Origin: JACZUI01 sp965216725
Lineage (GTDB): Bacteria; Actinomycetota; Acidimicrobiia; Spongiisociales; ZC4RG35
DNA length: 64,000 nt
Assembly: GCA_965216725.1 (NCBI GenBank)
Contig: CBDCGI010000018.1
Coordinates: 1 to 64,000, forward strand
Direction: 5' to 3'
The translations under genes and the position numbers were made by a program. The notes under the pieces were generated by a model that worked only from the letters and a program-made list of their open reading frames with translations, was not told the DNA's origin and made no database searches. How positions within the stretch are numbered: position 1 is the first letter of the stretch; each line of letters starts with the position of its first letter. Shown piece by piece: positions 36,088 through 45,463 of this stretch.

Positions 36088-36969
36088 CTACCAACCCCGC
36101 CCGGCCAGCCGCTCGTTCTGTTCCAGCGCTCCCAACTCGATGCCGGGCATCGCGTCGCCGAGACCCCGCGATACCTTGGCCACAACCTCGGGTTCATTCC
36201 AGAAGGTGGTTGCCTCCACGATTGCCCTGGCGTACAGACCCGGGTTGGAGCTCTTGAAGATGCCCGAGCCAACGAAGACCCCGTCAACCCCCAATGACAT
36301 CATCAAAGCGGCATCGGCCGGGGTGGCAATGCCGCCTGCCGCGAAATTGACGACCGGAAGCTGACCGGTCTGTGCAACCTCCTGCACCAGGTGGAAGGGT
36401 GCACCGTGATCGCGCGCGGCGGACATCAGTTGCTCGTTGTCGAGTTGGGTCAGCTGGCGTATCTCGTTGGTGACCGTCCGCATATGTCGGACGGCTTCCA
36501 CCACGTTGCCGGTGCCTGCCTCACCCTTGGTGCGGACCATGGCGGCTCCCTCACCGATCCGGCGTAGGGCCTCACCGAGGTTCCGGGCCCCGCAAACGAA
36601 CGGGGTTGTAAAGGCCCACTTGTCCACGTGGTGCTCCTCATCGGCGGGCGTAAGGACTTCGGATTCGTCGATGTAGTCGACGCCCAAGGCCTGAAGCACG
36701 GCCGCCTCCGAGAAATGCCCGATGCGGCATTTCGCCATCACCGGTATAGACACTGCGGACTGGATCTCTTCGATCTTTGTGGGGTCGGCCATCCTCGCCA
36801 CTCCCCCGTCACGGCGAATGTCCGCGGGGACTCGTTCCAGGGCCATCACTGCCACCGCGCCGGCCTCTTCGGCGATTCGAGCCTCGTCGGCTGTGACGAC
36901 ATCCATGATCACCCCGCCCTTGAGCATCTCGGCGAGGCCCCTCTTGACACGATCGGTGCCGGTTTCCAC
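36088..36969 (-). CDS. pdxS: Pyridoxal 5'-phosphate synthase lyase subunit
   Basis: Builds PLP from ribose 5-phosphate, glyceraldehyde 3-phosphate and ammonia. The 293-residue TIM barrel has LKGGVIMDVVTADEARIAEE, MADPTKIEEI, the catalytic Lys in VMAKCRIGHF, and FAAGGIATPADAALMM. GTG 36969 is preferred over TTG 36999. AAAGGAG lies between the two, and VETGTDRVKRG then aligns with the usual PdxS N-terminus. Confidence 0.95.
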   Translation of the reverse strand: METGTDRVKRGLAEMLKGGVIMDVVTADEARIAEEAGAVAVMALERVPADIRRDGGVARMADPTKIEEIQSAVSIPVMAKCRIGHFSEAAVLQALGVDYIDESEVLTPADEEHHVDKWAFTTPFVCGARNLGEALRRIGEGAAMVRTKGEAGTGNVVEAVRHMRTVTNEIRQLTQLDNEQLMSAARDHGAPFHLVQEVAQTGQLPVVNFAAGGIATPADAALMMSLGVDGVFVGSGIFKSSNPGLYARAIVEATTFWNEPEVVAKVSRGLGDAMPGIELGALEQNERLAGRGW

Positions 36970-37023
36970 TTCGGTTTCGCTCCTTTGGATCAGCTTCAAA
37001 TGGTACAGGCTGGCTGCTGCTTC

Positions 37024-38076
37024 TCAGCCTGAGATAGCTCGTTGGTATGCGTCGACGTACCTATCTAGAACCACCGACCAATCGTATCTGGCCGCGTTTT
37101 GTCGGCCGGATTCGGATAGGCGGCGCAATTCCGCTTCGTCCCCAAGAAGAGCTGATAGGGCTGTTGCGAGCGCCAAGACGTCGCCTGGTGGGACGAACAC
37201 GACCGAATCCCGAGCCACTTCGCGGAAACCTGGCAGGTCACTCGCGACAATCGCACAACCCGCGGCTTGGGCCTCGATGAGGACAATGCCGAAACTCTCG
37301 CCACCGGTGTTTGGTGCTGCAAGCACCGCCGACGTCCCCAGGACGCGTCGCTTTTCCCCCTCGCTGACCCTTCCTCTGAACTCAACTCCGTCGATATCGC
37401 CTTTTCTCTCGGCGCCAATAACAACCAGCTCAGAGTCCGAGTGCTCGGCTCTCACCTGAGACCAGGCCTTCAGCAAGAGGTCGAGCCCTTTTCGGGGGTC
37501 GTCACGACCCAGAAACACCACCCTCCGCATAACTCGACCGCTGCCTGACTGAAACGCGGTGGTGTCGACGGCATTGGGGATGATGTCGACTTCGCCCCAC
37601 GAGCCTGGAACCGAAGCCGCCGCGGTCGTGGAGACCGCAGTCAAAACGGCGTCGCCCATCCGGCGCCGGAGCCCGGGGGTCATCCGATAAGCCGGAGCCA
37701 CCCATCGGGGAGCGTCGGCATGAAAGGTCGCGACCAAGGGCTTCGATGTCCGCAAGGCCGTCCAGCCCACCAACGGCATCATCGGCTCATGGAGGTGAAC
37801 CACATCGACCTGGGCGAGAGCACGCTGGACACGGCGAACCGAAGCCGGCGCCACGGTCAACGGCACACGCGACTGATTGGAACGGATCGAAATTGGCCGT
37901 CCCACAGGCACGGTGACGTCGTCTCTCCCCGGACCGCCATCGAAAACCGCCTTGCCGGCACCTACATATGCCACCTCGTGTCCGGCGCGACGGAGCTGCT
38001 GGCAGAGCTCTGATGTGAGCTGCTGAACGCCTCCGGGTGACCCGAGGTCGTACGGGCACACGACACCGACTTTCAC
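37024..38076 (-). CDS. pimA: GT4 glycosyltransferase, probably phosphatidylinositol alpha-mannosyltransferase (PimA-like)
   Basis: A 350-residue GT-B enzyme. The N-terminal site is VCPYDLGSPGGVQQLTSELC, as in PimA, which mannosylates phosphatidylinositol at the inner membrane. FLGRDDPRKGLDLLLKAW and NTGGESFGIVLIEAQAAG (EX7E) form the nucleotide-sugar site. GTG 38076 overlaps the acyltransferase stop (GTGA) and has GGGAGG upstream. The order CDP-alcohol transferase-acyltransferase-PimA next to pdxS matches M. tuberculosis Rv2612c-Rv2610c. The acceptor is inferred from context. Confidence 0.82.
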   Translation of the reverse strand: MKVGVVCPYDLGSPGGVQQLTSELCQQLRRAGHEVAYVGAGKAVFDGGPGRDDVTVPVGRPISIRSNQSRVPLTVAPASVRRVQRALAQVDVVHLHEPMMPLVGWTALRTSKPLVATFHADAPRWVAPAYRMTPGLRRRMGDAVLTAVSTTAAASVPGSWGEVDIIPNAVDTTAFQSGSGRVMRRVVFLGRDDPRKGLDLLLKAWSQVRAEHSDSELVVIGAERKGDIDGVEFRGRVSEGEKRRVLGTSAVLAAPNTGGESFGIVLIEAQAAGCAIVASDLPGFREVARDSVVFVPPGDVLALATALSALLGDEAELRRLSESGRQNAARYDWSVVLDRYVDAYQRAISG

Positions 38077-38954
38077 TCGACCTCCCGGTCTGACGGCCAG
38101 TTCGGCAATACCAGATGCCACTGTTCGGGAGCGAAGCGGATGAAGTCTTCGAAGTGCCTCGCCAGTTCTTGGGTCATCGCTGCAACCTTCTCCTTGCGGG
38201 CTCCCGTATCGGGTACAGGAATCGGATCTCTGACCACGACGTGGTGTCCGTCACCTTTGAAGTAGGCGGCTACAGGAAACAGAGGCGCCCCTTTGCGGAT
38301 GGCCAACGTCGCGGGCCCTGGAGGCATGGTGGTCTTTTCGCCGAAGAAGACCACTTCGACACCTCTGCCTTTGAGGTCACGGTCCGACGGCAGAGCAACC
38401 GCTTTGTTGGAGTCGAGTGCAGCCTCCAGCTTTCTCATCACTTCCACGCTGCCAGTGGCGAGCACGACTTCGATTCCATACTCGGCACGTTTCGCTGTGA
38501 ACCACCGAGTGATCCTCTGGTTTGCGAGGTTCTCCGCAACGGCAACCACCGGAATCCCCTCCCGTACCGCTATGGGAGCGGCCGCCTCCCAATTGCCCAT
38601 GTGCGGGAGTGCAAAGATCATGCCGCTTCCTTCCCGGTGAGCCGCTATCACCTTGTCCAGCCCGTCGATGGACGCCGACTCCAGCATCGAATCGACGCGG
38701 CGAGAACGCATCCACAGGATCTCGGCCCAGTATCTGCCGTACCATTCGAAGACCTGTCGTGCGGATCGCTCGGGGTCCACGGACTCTCCGGAGACTCGGC
38801 GCATGTGGCGCTCGGCCATGGACCGCCTCGGCCCATCAAACCGGTATCGCATTCTGCCTGCGAATCGCCCGGCGTTCCTGGCCAGGCCGGACGGCAGCAA
38901 GCCCACCAGGCCAACACCGAGCCTGATGGCGAGATAGCCCAGGTAATGCTTCAC
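38073..38954 (-). CDS. Lipid acyltransferase of the LpxL/HtrB family (PatA-like)
   Basis: A 293-residue inner-membrane acyltransferase. Its catalytic motif is ALPHMGNWEAAA (HxxxxE), as in PatA, which acylates phosphatidylinositol mannosides. VAENLANQRITRWF, LPSDRDLKGRGVEVVFFGE and PPGPATLAIRKGAPLFPVA are also typical. GTG 38954 overlaps the preceding gene's stop (GTGA). By position it is the homologue of Rv2611c. The exact acceptor is inferred. Confidence 0.84.
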   Translation of the reverse strand: MKHYLGYLAIRLGVGLVGLLPSGLARNAGRFAGRMRYRFDGPRRSMAERHMRRVSGESVDPERSARQVFEWYGRYWAEILWMRSRRVDSMLESASIDGLDKVIAAHREGSGMIFALPHMGNWEAAAPIAVREGIPVVAVAENLANQRITRWFTAKRAEYGIEVVLATGSVEVMRKLEAALDSNKAVALPSDRDLKGRGVEVVFFGEKTTMPPGPATLAIRKGAPLFPVAAYFKGDGHHVVVRDPIPVPDTGARKEKVAAMTQELARHFEDFIRFAPEQWHLVLPNWPSDREVE

Positions 38955-39511
38955 TCGATGGAACGGTAGGTAGTGACGAACCTCACCAAGGCCGTGGCCC
39001 ACACCAAAACGACGAAGACCCAGAGCATGGGCTCAACCTGAGCGAATAGCAGGCCTGCCCCGAACAAGATCACCCGTTCGGCGCGACCCATGATCCCACC
39101 TTTTCCGCTGAAGCCTTCGGCTTCAGCGCGCGCCCTGATGTACGGGACGAGCATCGCTCCACCGACGGCGAGGACGCAGAGCAGCAGCACCCTTCGGTCC
39201 TCTGCGAAGGCGACTGCAAGGCCGGCAAATGCGGCGATCTCCCCTATACGGTCCGACGCTGAGTCGAGGAAGGCACCCCGAGCCGTCTCCTTGCCGGAGG
39301 CTCGCGCCACCGAACCGTCCAGGCCGTCGAGCATGGCACCAATGAGGATTATCACCGCTCCGGTCCGGAGGGCCCCGAAGCCGACGACAACAGAACCGGC
39401 GATAACGGTGGAGAGGCCGATCGCAGTCATGGCGGTGGGTGTCATGCCGACCCGTGCCAGCGCCTTGCCGATCGGCTCGAGAAAGCGCGTCACGCGGGGT
39501 CGGACCCGCAT
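38951..39511 (-). CDS. CDP-alcohol phosphatidyltransferase (phosphatidylinositol phosphate synthase-like)
   Basis: A 186-residue integral membrane enzyme with the full motif D-x2-D-G-x2-A-R-x8-G-x3-D-x3-D, here DGLDGSVARASGK followed by GAFLDSASD. It probably joins CDP-diacylglycerol to an inositol phosphate, judged by the PimA and PatA-like genes after it. Start ATG 39511 is chosen, since the longer frame runs into fusA2 on the other strand. GTG 39520 is possible. Confidence 0.84.
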   Translation of the reverse strand: MRVRPRVTRFLEPIGKALARVGMTPTAMTAIGLSTVIAGSVVVGFGALRTGAVIILIGAMLDGLDGSVARASGKETARGAFLDSASDRIGEIAAFAGLAVAFAEDRRVLLLCVLAVGGAMLVPYIRARAEAEGFSGKGGIMGRAERVILFGAGLLFAQVEPMLWVFVVLVWATALVRFVTTYRSIE

Positions 39512-39548
39512 GTCGATCACGGCTGTGGAAAGTAGCAGCAGCAGCCTG

Positions 39549-39576
39549 TTTGTGCCTACATGACAAGGGTTATGAT
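39549..39576 (+). promoter_or_regulatory. Probable promoter of the EF-G-like gene
   Basis: TATGAT at 39571-39576 is a good -10 hexamer, with TTTGTG about 16 bases upstream as a weak -35. It lies in the 93-base divergent gap and is followed by GAGGAGG just before the GTG start. Confidence 0.45.
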
Positions 39577-39604
39577 CGGTGGTTCCTGATCTTGAGGAGG
39601 TCGA

Positions 39605-41653
39605 GTGGTTCCCGAGAAGGTTCGCAACGTAGCCCTGGTAGGTCACGGTGGCAGTGGCAAGACAACACTGGCGGAAGCTCTTTTGCACGCCGGCGGTGCC
39701 ATCAACCGGAAGGGCAGTGTCGAGCAGGGCACCACGACGTTCGACTATGAGCCCGAGGAGGTGGAGCGAAACATCTCGCTGAACCTCGCTGTGGCGACTT
39801 TCGACTGGAAGGGCCACCGAATCAATTTGATCGACACTCCGGGATCTGGCGACTTCGTAGGCGAAGCTCGGACCGCCCTGAAGGCCGCCGACATGGCCCT
39901 CTTTGTCGTCTCCGGTGTTGACGGGGTCGAGGTGCAAACCGAGCAACTGTGGAAAGTTGCCGATGCCGAAGGGGTTCCTCGTGCAGTAGTCGTCTCCAAG
40001 CTCGATCGGGAGCGCGCTTCTTACGACCGGACCATCGACGATCTCCGCTCCGCTTTTGGAAAGGCCATCGCCCCCATTCATGTCCCCATCGGGTCAGAGT
40101 CGGATCTCAAAGGGTTGGTGAGAGTCGCCAGCGAGAGGGCATACGAGTACTCGGGGGGCATCTCAGGGAACGAAGTGGAGCTCCCTTCCGACGTCGAGGC
40201 AGGTGTGCATTCCGCACACACCGCACTCGTAGAGACCGTCGTCGAAACCGACGACGAGATGATGGAAGCCTATTTCGAAGGCAAAGAACCATCACGTGAC
40301 CAGATCGTCGAGACGGTTCACCAGGGAATAGTGGCAGGCGAAATCGATCCGGTTCTGGTGACGTCGGCAGAGAGAATGATCGGTATCGACATTCTCGCCG
40401 ACTTCATCGTCGAATACGGGCCCAACCCGCTGGAACGTCGCCTGCCGACCCTCTCGAAGGGTGAATCGTTCCAACCGATAGTCGACGGACCGGCCCTCGC
40501 TTACGTCTTCAAGACGATTTCGGATCCGTTTGTGGGTCGGATCTCTCTGTTCCGCATCTACTCGGGCACCGTCAAAGCCGACCAGGAATTGCAGACCTCC
40601 TCTGGCAAAACGGTTCGCCTCCACAACCTCTTCAAACTGCAGGGGAAAGAACACCACGATGTCGAAGATCTCCCCGCCGGAGGCATTGGGGCCGTCGCCA
40701 AAGTGGAGGACTTGGCCGCGGGGGAAACTCTCCGCTCTCAGGGACTCGACGTCGTTATCGCACCTGTTGAATACCCGCGACCAGTAGCGGAAGTAGCCAT
40801 TTCCCCTCGGTCCCATCACGACGAAGAGAAGCTCTCAACGGCTCTGCGACGCGTCGAGATCGAAGACCCGACGATCAGAGTCGAGAGGCGATCGGAGACC
40901 GGCGAGACCATTCTCGCCGGCCTCGGCGATACCCATCTCGATGTCACCGTGGCCCGTATCAAGCGGAAATTCGGTGTCGAACTCGACACAGAGTTGCCGA
41001 AAATCCCCTATCGCGAGACGATCACCAACTCGACCGAAGTCGAAGGCAAACACAAGAAGCAGAGCGGTGGGCGGGGCCAGTTCGGAGTCGCCTTCGTCAA
41101 GTTTGGACCACTTCCCCGAGGCTCCGGATATGAGTACATAGACTCGATCAAGGGCGGCTCCATCCCCCGGTCCTTCATTCCGGCTGTGGACAAAGGGATT
41201 CAGGAGGCCCTTGGCCGAGGTTTGGTCGCCGGCTATCCGGTGGTCGACATCGCCGCGGAGGTCTACGACGGCAAATACCACTCGGTCGACTCCGACGAGA
41301 TGTCCTTCAAGATGGCCGGCATTCAGGCGGTCAGAAGCGCCACAGGCAAGCTGAACGCGATCCTGCTGGAGCCGATCATGAAGGTCTCCGTCACCGTCCC
41401 CGAAAGCCACCTTGGTGACGTGATGGGTGACATCAATTCCAAACGCGGGCGCGTCCTGGGAATGGAGGGCGAGGGGGGTCTGCGCACGATCGCGGCCGAG
41501 ATCCCGATGGCCGAGATCCAGCAGTATGCCGCCGAGCTTCGCTCGTTGACGTCCGGTCGCGGTACCTTTGACGTCGAGTTTGACCACTACGCAGAGCTTC
41601 CTCACAACGAGGCACAGAAAGTCATAGCGGCTACTCGGGATTCCGAGGACTGA
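39605..41653 (+). CDS. fusA2: Elongation factor G-like protein (FusA2 family)
   Basis: A 682-residue translational GTPase resembling EF-G but distinct from it. G1 is GHGGSGKTT, G3 is DTPGSGDF, and G4 reads SKLD rather than NKxD. The switch I region (ERNISLNLA) lacks the usual RGITI. EF-G domains IV and V follow (SGGRGQFGVAFVKFGPLPRG, ESHLGDVMGDINSKRGRVLG). Such paralogues exist in mycobacteria (Rv0120c), with unclear function. The GTG start is preceded by GAGGAGG. The citrate synthase gene lies 22 bases downstream. Confidence 0.9.
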   Translation: MVPEKVRNVALVGHGGSGKTTLAEALLHAGGAINRKGSVEQGTTTFDYEPEEVERNISLNLAVATFDWKGHRINLIDTPGSGDFVGEARTALKAADMALFVVSGVDGVEVQTEQLWKVADAEGVPRAVVVSKLDRERASYDRTIDDLRSAFGKAIAPIHVPIGSESDLKGLVRVASERAYEYSGGISGNEVELPSDVEAGVHSAHTALVETVVETDDEMMEAYFEGKEPSRDQIVETVHQGIVAGEIDPVLVTSAERMIGIDILADFIVEYGPNPLERRLPTLSKGESFQPIVDGPALAYVFKTISDPFVGRISLFRIYSGTVKADQELQTSSGKTVRLHNLFKLQGKEHHDVEDLPAGGIGAVAKVEDLAAGETLRSQGLDVVIAPVEYPRPVAEVAISPRSHHDEEKLSTALRRVEIEDPTIRVERRSETGETILAGLGDTHLDVTVARIKRKFGVELDTELPKIPYRETITNSTEVEGKHKKQSGGRGQFGVAFVKFGPLPRGSGYEYIDSIKGGSIPRSFIPAVDKGIQEALGRGLVAGYPVVDIAAEVYDGKYHSVDSDEMSFKMAGIQAVRSATGKLNAILLEPIMKVSVTVPESHLGDVMGDINSKRGRVLGMEGEGGLRTIAAEIPMAEIQQYAAELRSLTSGRGTFDVEFDHYAELPHNEAQKVIAATRDSED

Positions 41654-41675
41654 TCCCAGCCAGGAAAGGAAAGAG

Positions 41676-42959
41676 ATGCCCGACGCCTATCTCCGGTACG
41701 GCGAAGAAGAATTGAGGCTGCCAGTGGTGACGGGCACCGAAGGAGATTCGGCCGTAGACATCGGCCGACTCCGATCGGAGCTGGGCCTCGTCACCACGGA
41801 CCGAGGATTTGCCAACACGGCCGAGGGCCAATCTCACGTGAGCTACATCAACGGCGAGACCGGCATCCTTCGTTACCGGGGCTATCCGATAGAGCAGCTC
41901 GCCGAAAAGGCGCAATTCCTGGAAGTTGCGTACCTCCTCCAGTACGGGGAGTTGCCCACCAAGGCGGAGTTCGACGCATACCAGGACAAGATCACCCGGC
42001 ACACGCTGCTTCGCGAAGATGTCAAGCACCTCTTCGAGGCCTTTCCCCACTCCGCCCACCCGATGCAGATTCTCGCCTCGGCAACCTCTGCGCTCGCCAC
42101 GTATTACCCGGACGCCTTGAACCCCAAAGACGAGGCCTCAGTCGACATCTCTGCCAATCGGCTCATAGCCAAAACGCCAACGATGATCGCGTGGTCTTAC
42201 AAGTACCGGGTTCATCAACCGTATGTGTACCCCGACAACAACTTGGGCTACGCATCGAACTTCCTGAGGATGATGTTCTCGGTGCCTGCGGAGGAGTACA
42301 TCCCCGACCAAGTGATCGCGAAGGCTCTCAACATGCTTCTGATCCTTCACGCCGACCACGGCCAGAACTGTTCTTCGTCGGCCGTCCGACTCGTCGGATC
42401 GGGAGAAGCGAACATTTTCAGCTCGATCTCGGCCGGGATCCACGCCCTCTCCGGGCCGTTGCACGGGGGCGCCAACCAGGCGGTACTCGAAATGCTCCAA
42501 GACATCTATGACAGCGGAGACGACCTCGACACCAGGGTGAAGAGAGCCAAAGACAGGGACGATCCCTTCCGACTGATGGGGTTCGGTCATCGGGTCTACA
42601 AGAACTTCGATCCCCGGGCCAGGATCATCAAACAGACGGCCGAAGCCGTTTTGGAGTCATTGGGGGTCGACGACCCGCTGCTCGACCTAGCCCGACAACT
42701 CGAGGAGATTGCCCTCGAGGACGACTATTTCGTCTCCCGCAAGCTCTATCCGAACGTGGACTTCTACTCGGGGATCATCTATCGGGCCATGGGTTTTCCG
42801 GTGGACATGTTCACGGTGCTGTTTGCGCTGGGTCGGCTGCCGGGTTGGATCGCACAATGGCGTGAACTCCAGGCTGATACGCAGACCAAGATCTTCCGTC
42901 CGCGGCAGGTGTACACCGGGCCCGCAGTGCGCGACTTTGTGGAGATCGACGACCGCTAG
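41676..42959 (+). CDS. gltA: Citrate synthase
   Basis: Condenses oxaloacetate and acetyl-CoA. The 427-residue type II-like enzyme has catalytic His in GPLHGGANQAV, a second His in GFGHRVYKNFDPRA, and Asp in YPNVDFYSGIIYRAMG. LHADHGQNCSSSAVRL is also conserved. AGGAAAGGAAAGAG precedes the ATG. It is likely co-transcribed with fusA2. Confidence 0.95.
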   Translation: MPDAYLRYGEEELRLPVVTGTEGDSAVDIGRLRSELGLVTTDRGFANTAEGQSHVSYINGETGILRYRGYPIEQLAEKAQFLEVAYLLQYGELPTKAEFDAYQDKITRHTLLREDVKHLFEAFPHSAHPMQILASATSALATYYPDALNPKDEASVDISANRLIAKTPTMIAWSYKYRVHQPYVYPDNNLGYASNFLRMMFSVPAEEYIPDQVIAKALNMLLILHADHGQNCSSSAVRLVGSGEANIFSSISAGIHALSGPLHGGANQAVLEMLQDIYDSGDDLDTRVKRAKDRDDPFRLMGFGHRVYKNFDPRARIIKQTAEAVLESLGVDDPLLDLARQLEEIALEDDYFVSRKLYPNVDFYSGIIYRAMGFPVDMFTVLFALGRLPGWIAQWRELQADTQTKIFRPRQVYTGPAVRDFVEIDDR

Positions 42960-42968
42960 CCCTGGGTT

Positions 42969-43454
42969 CTATACAGCCGGTATGTCCTCCGTGTAGGCCG
43001 TCTCGCTCAGCTCTCCTGACACTGCGTCGAGCACGACCATCGCTCGCTGATCGGGTGGCTCCGAAGCCGAGTAGACAACGACGTTCCACCTGGGCCGGGA
43101 GCGCCAGCCGCTAAAGGTGATCGCCGCCGAAGCATGTCCCACCGGAAAGGAGACTTCCCGGGCCGCCAGCTCCAGCGCTTGGTTCTCATCGATGTTCAGC
43201 GGCCAACTCGACATGAGTTGCCATACCGCCAGCGCAGCAAATCCCAGTGCCGGCAGCCACGCTCCATCCACCACCAGAGGCAGCACAACGGCACCTACCA
43301 GGAGAATCCACCCCGAGATCCGGCGCCTCATCGGCGTGGGGAATCGGTATGGGCCCACAACCTGGGAATCGAGCTCTTCTTCGATATCCAGCTGCTCGGC
43401 GAGATCCTTCTCGATGAAGATGCCTTCGCGGTCGACCCGCCTCTCGTCATTCAC
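42969..43454 (-). CDS. Hypothetical membrane protein downstream of thrS
   Basis: A 161-residue protein. The first 45 residues are charged and cytosolic. Two close membrane helices follow (about 46-82, GWILLVGAVVLPLVV and LGFAALAVWQLMS). A C-terminal beta-rich domain (ITFSGWRSRPRWNVVVYSAS) comes last. It overlaps the thrS end by eight bases and ends tail to tail with gltA. I do not recognise the family. Confidence 0.65.
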   Translation of the reverse strand: MNDERRVDREGIFIEKDLAEQLDIEEELDSQVVGPYRFPTPMRRRISGWILLVGAVVLPLVVDGAWLPALGFAALAVWQLMSSWPLNIDENQALELAAREVSFPVGHASAAITFSGWRSRPRWNVVVYSASEPPDQRAMVVLDAVSGELSETAYTEDIPAV

Positions 43455-45381
43455 CGGGAGCCTTGGCTTTCTCAGAAAGTCCCGTAATCGCGTCGTTCAG
43501 CGGGACATTTCTGGTGTCCTCGTCCTCGCCGTAGTAGCGCACACCGACGGTCCCGTTCTCCACGTCGGAGTCCCCGACCACCAGAACGACCGGGTGTTTT
43601 TGGGTGATGGCGGTTCTGATCTTGTCTCCCAGCGAGTCGCTCGACTCGTCGACCTCCGGACGTAGACCTGCTTCGCCTAAGGCCTTCGCCACCTCTCCCG
43701 CGTATTCGAGGTGCCGGTCTGCCACCGGGACCACCGTCGCCTGCACGGGAGCCAGCCAGGCAGGAAACGCGCCCGCGTAATGCTCGATCAGCACTGCTAT
43801 GAATCGTTCTATCGATCCTGCCTTTGCGCAGTGGATCATGTATGGGCGCTCCGTGGTGTTCTCCGACGTCACGTACTCCATCCCAAAGCGCTCTGGCTCG
43901 TTGAAGTCGAGCTGAATCGTGGAGCACTGCCACCTCCGCCCGATGGCGTCACGTATGTGCACGTCGATCTTCGGCCCGTAAAAGGCGCCTTCACCTTCGG
44001 CAACTTGGTATGGGACTTCCATCAGTTCCAAGGCTTCCGCCAACGCTGCCTCGGTGACCTCCCACTGCTTCGGGTCCCCGACGGCCTTCTCGGGCATGGT
44101 CGACAGGTCTGCTTCGAACTCGGTGAATCCAAAATCTTTCAGCCAATTTAGGACGAACCGAAGATGCATGACCAGCTCATCTTGGATTTGGTCCTCGGTG
44201 CAGAAGGTATGCGAGTCGTCCTGGGTCATCCCCCTCACACGAAGCAGCCCGTGCACCTGCCCCGATTTCTCGTACCGGTATACGCCGCCAAGCTCGGCGA
44301 GTCGTATCGGCAACTCGCGATAGGAACGTCCGCGACTCTGGAAGACCAGAATGTGGAAAGGGCAGTTCATCGGCTTAACGCGGTATTCCGGATCGTCTCC
44401 GTGTTGCATGCCGGCATACATGTTTTCGGCGTAGTAATCGAGGTGACCCGACGTGTGCCATAGCTCCGATTTCGCCACATGAGGGCTATAGACCTGGTCG
44501 AAGCCGTACCTGGCGTGGAGCCGTCTGCTGTGCTCGTCCACCAGACCACGGAGCACGCCTCCCTTGGGATGCCAGATCGATAGCCCAAGTCCCAGCTCCT
44601 CGGGGAAACTGAACAGGTCGAGCTCGGCGCCGAGCTTGCGGTGATCACGTTTGGAGGCCTCTTCGAGCCGGTCCAAGTACGACTGCAACTCCTGTGGCGA
44701 CGGCCACGCTGTGCCGTAGATACGCTGGAGTTGCTCTCGATTCTCGTCTCCCCGCCAGTAGGCCCCTGACGTTCTCAGCAACTTCAGCGCCGGGATCCGC
44801 CCCGTGGAAGGCAAGTGGGGCCCTCGACAGAGGTCGATGAATCCTTCGTTTCTGTAGGCGGTAACGGTCTCGCCACTCTCGACCTCGGATGGATCAACCG
44901 ACTCGATGATCTCAACCTTGAACCTGTGGTCCGAAAAAACCTCGAGTGCCTCCTCCATAGACATCGACACCCGATGGAATTGCTGGTCCTGGGCGATGAT
45001 CTCGTCGACACGTTCCTGGATTCGTTCCAAATCGTTCATGGTGAACGGCTCTGGCACTGAGAAGTCGTAATAGAAGCCATCCTCGATCGGCGGGCCAATG
45101 GCAAAGGTGGCGTCCTCAAACAGGTCGAGGACGGCCTGTGCGAGTACGTGGGCCGCCGAGTGTCGAAGAATGTGGAGCCCGTCGTCCGAGTCCAGTGTCA
45201 CAACCGAGAAGTCCCCGGACGCGCTGATAGGGGCGTCGAGATCCAATAGTGCTCCGTTGAGGCTGACCGCAACGGCCGCCTTCGCCAAACGCGGACCGAT
45301 CGAACGCGCAACTTCGAGTCCGGTGATGCCGGATTCGAAGCTGACCTCAGCTCCGTCTGGGTATCGAAGGTTCACTGGCAT
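43447..45381 (-). CDS. thrS: Threonyl-tRNA synthetase
   Basis: Charges tRNA-Thr and edits serine. The 644-residue protein has a TGS domain (1-62), the editing domain with HILRHSAAHVLAQA, the class II core with the zinc Cys in KPMNCPFHI, RLAELGGVYRYEKSG and CSTIQLDFNEPERF, and a C-terminal anticodon domain. No T-box is seen in the 82-base leader. Confidence 0.96.
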   Translation of the reverse strand: MPVNLRYPDGAEVSFESGITGLEVARSIGPRLAKAAVAVSLNGALLDLDAPISASGDFSVVTLDSDDGLHILRHSAAHVLAQAVLDLFEDATFAIGPPIEDGFYYDFSVPEPFTMNDLERIQERVDEIIAQDQQFHRVSMSMEEALEVFSDHRFKVEIIESVDPSEVESGETVTAYRNEGFIDLCRGPHLPSTGRIPALKLLRTSGAYWRGDENREQLQRIYGTAWPSPQELQSYLDRLEEASKRDHRKLGAELDLFSFPEELGLGLSIWHPKGGVLRGLVDEHSRRLHARYGFDQVYSPHVAKSELWHTSGHLDYYAENMYAGMQHGDDPEYRVKPMNCPFHILVFQSRGRSYRELPIRLAELGGVYRYEKSGQVHGLLRVRGMTQDDSHTFCTEDQIQDELVMHLRFVLNWLKDFGFTEFEADLSTMPEKAVGDPKQWEVTEAALAEALELMEVPYQVAEGEGAFYGPKIDVHIRDAIGRRWQCSTIQLDFNEPERFGMEYVTSENTTERPYMIHCAKAGSIERFIAVLIEHYAGAFPAWLAPVQATVVPVADRHLEYAGEVAKALGEAGLRPEVDESSDSLGDKIRTAITQKHPVVLVVGDSDVENGTVGVRYYGEDEDTRNVPLNDAITGLSEKAKAPGE

Positions 45382-45463
45382 GGTGGTTTCTCGCTAGCCT
45401 GAATGCCCTGAGAGGGTAACGATCGTCACCTGGTTGGGCGACAGTCCCAAAGAGGGGTTAGTG

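Noticed and set aside
45382..45463. T-box leader for thrS, and similar leaders for hisS, aspS and alaS
   Set aside because: The upstream gaps are short or absent, and no T-box core sequence or terminator is seen.
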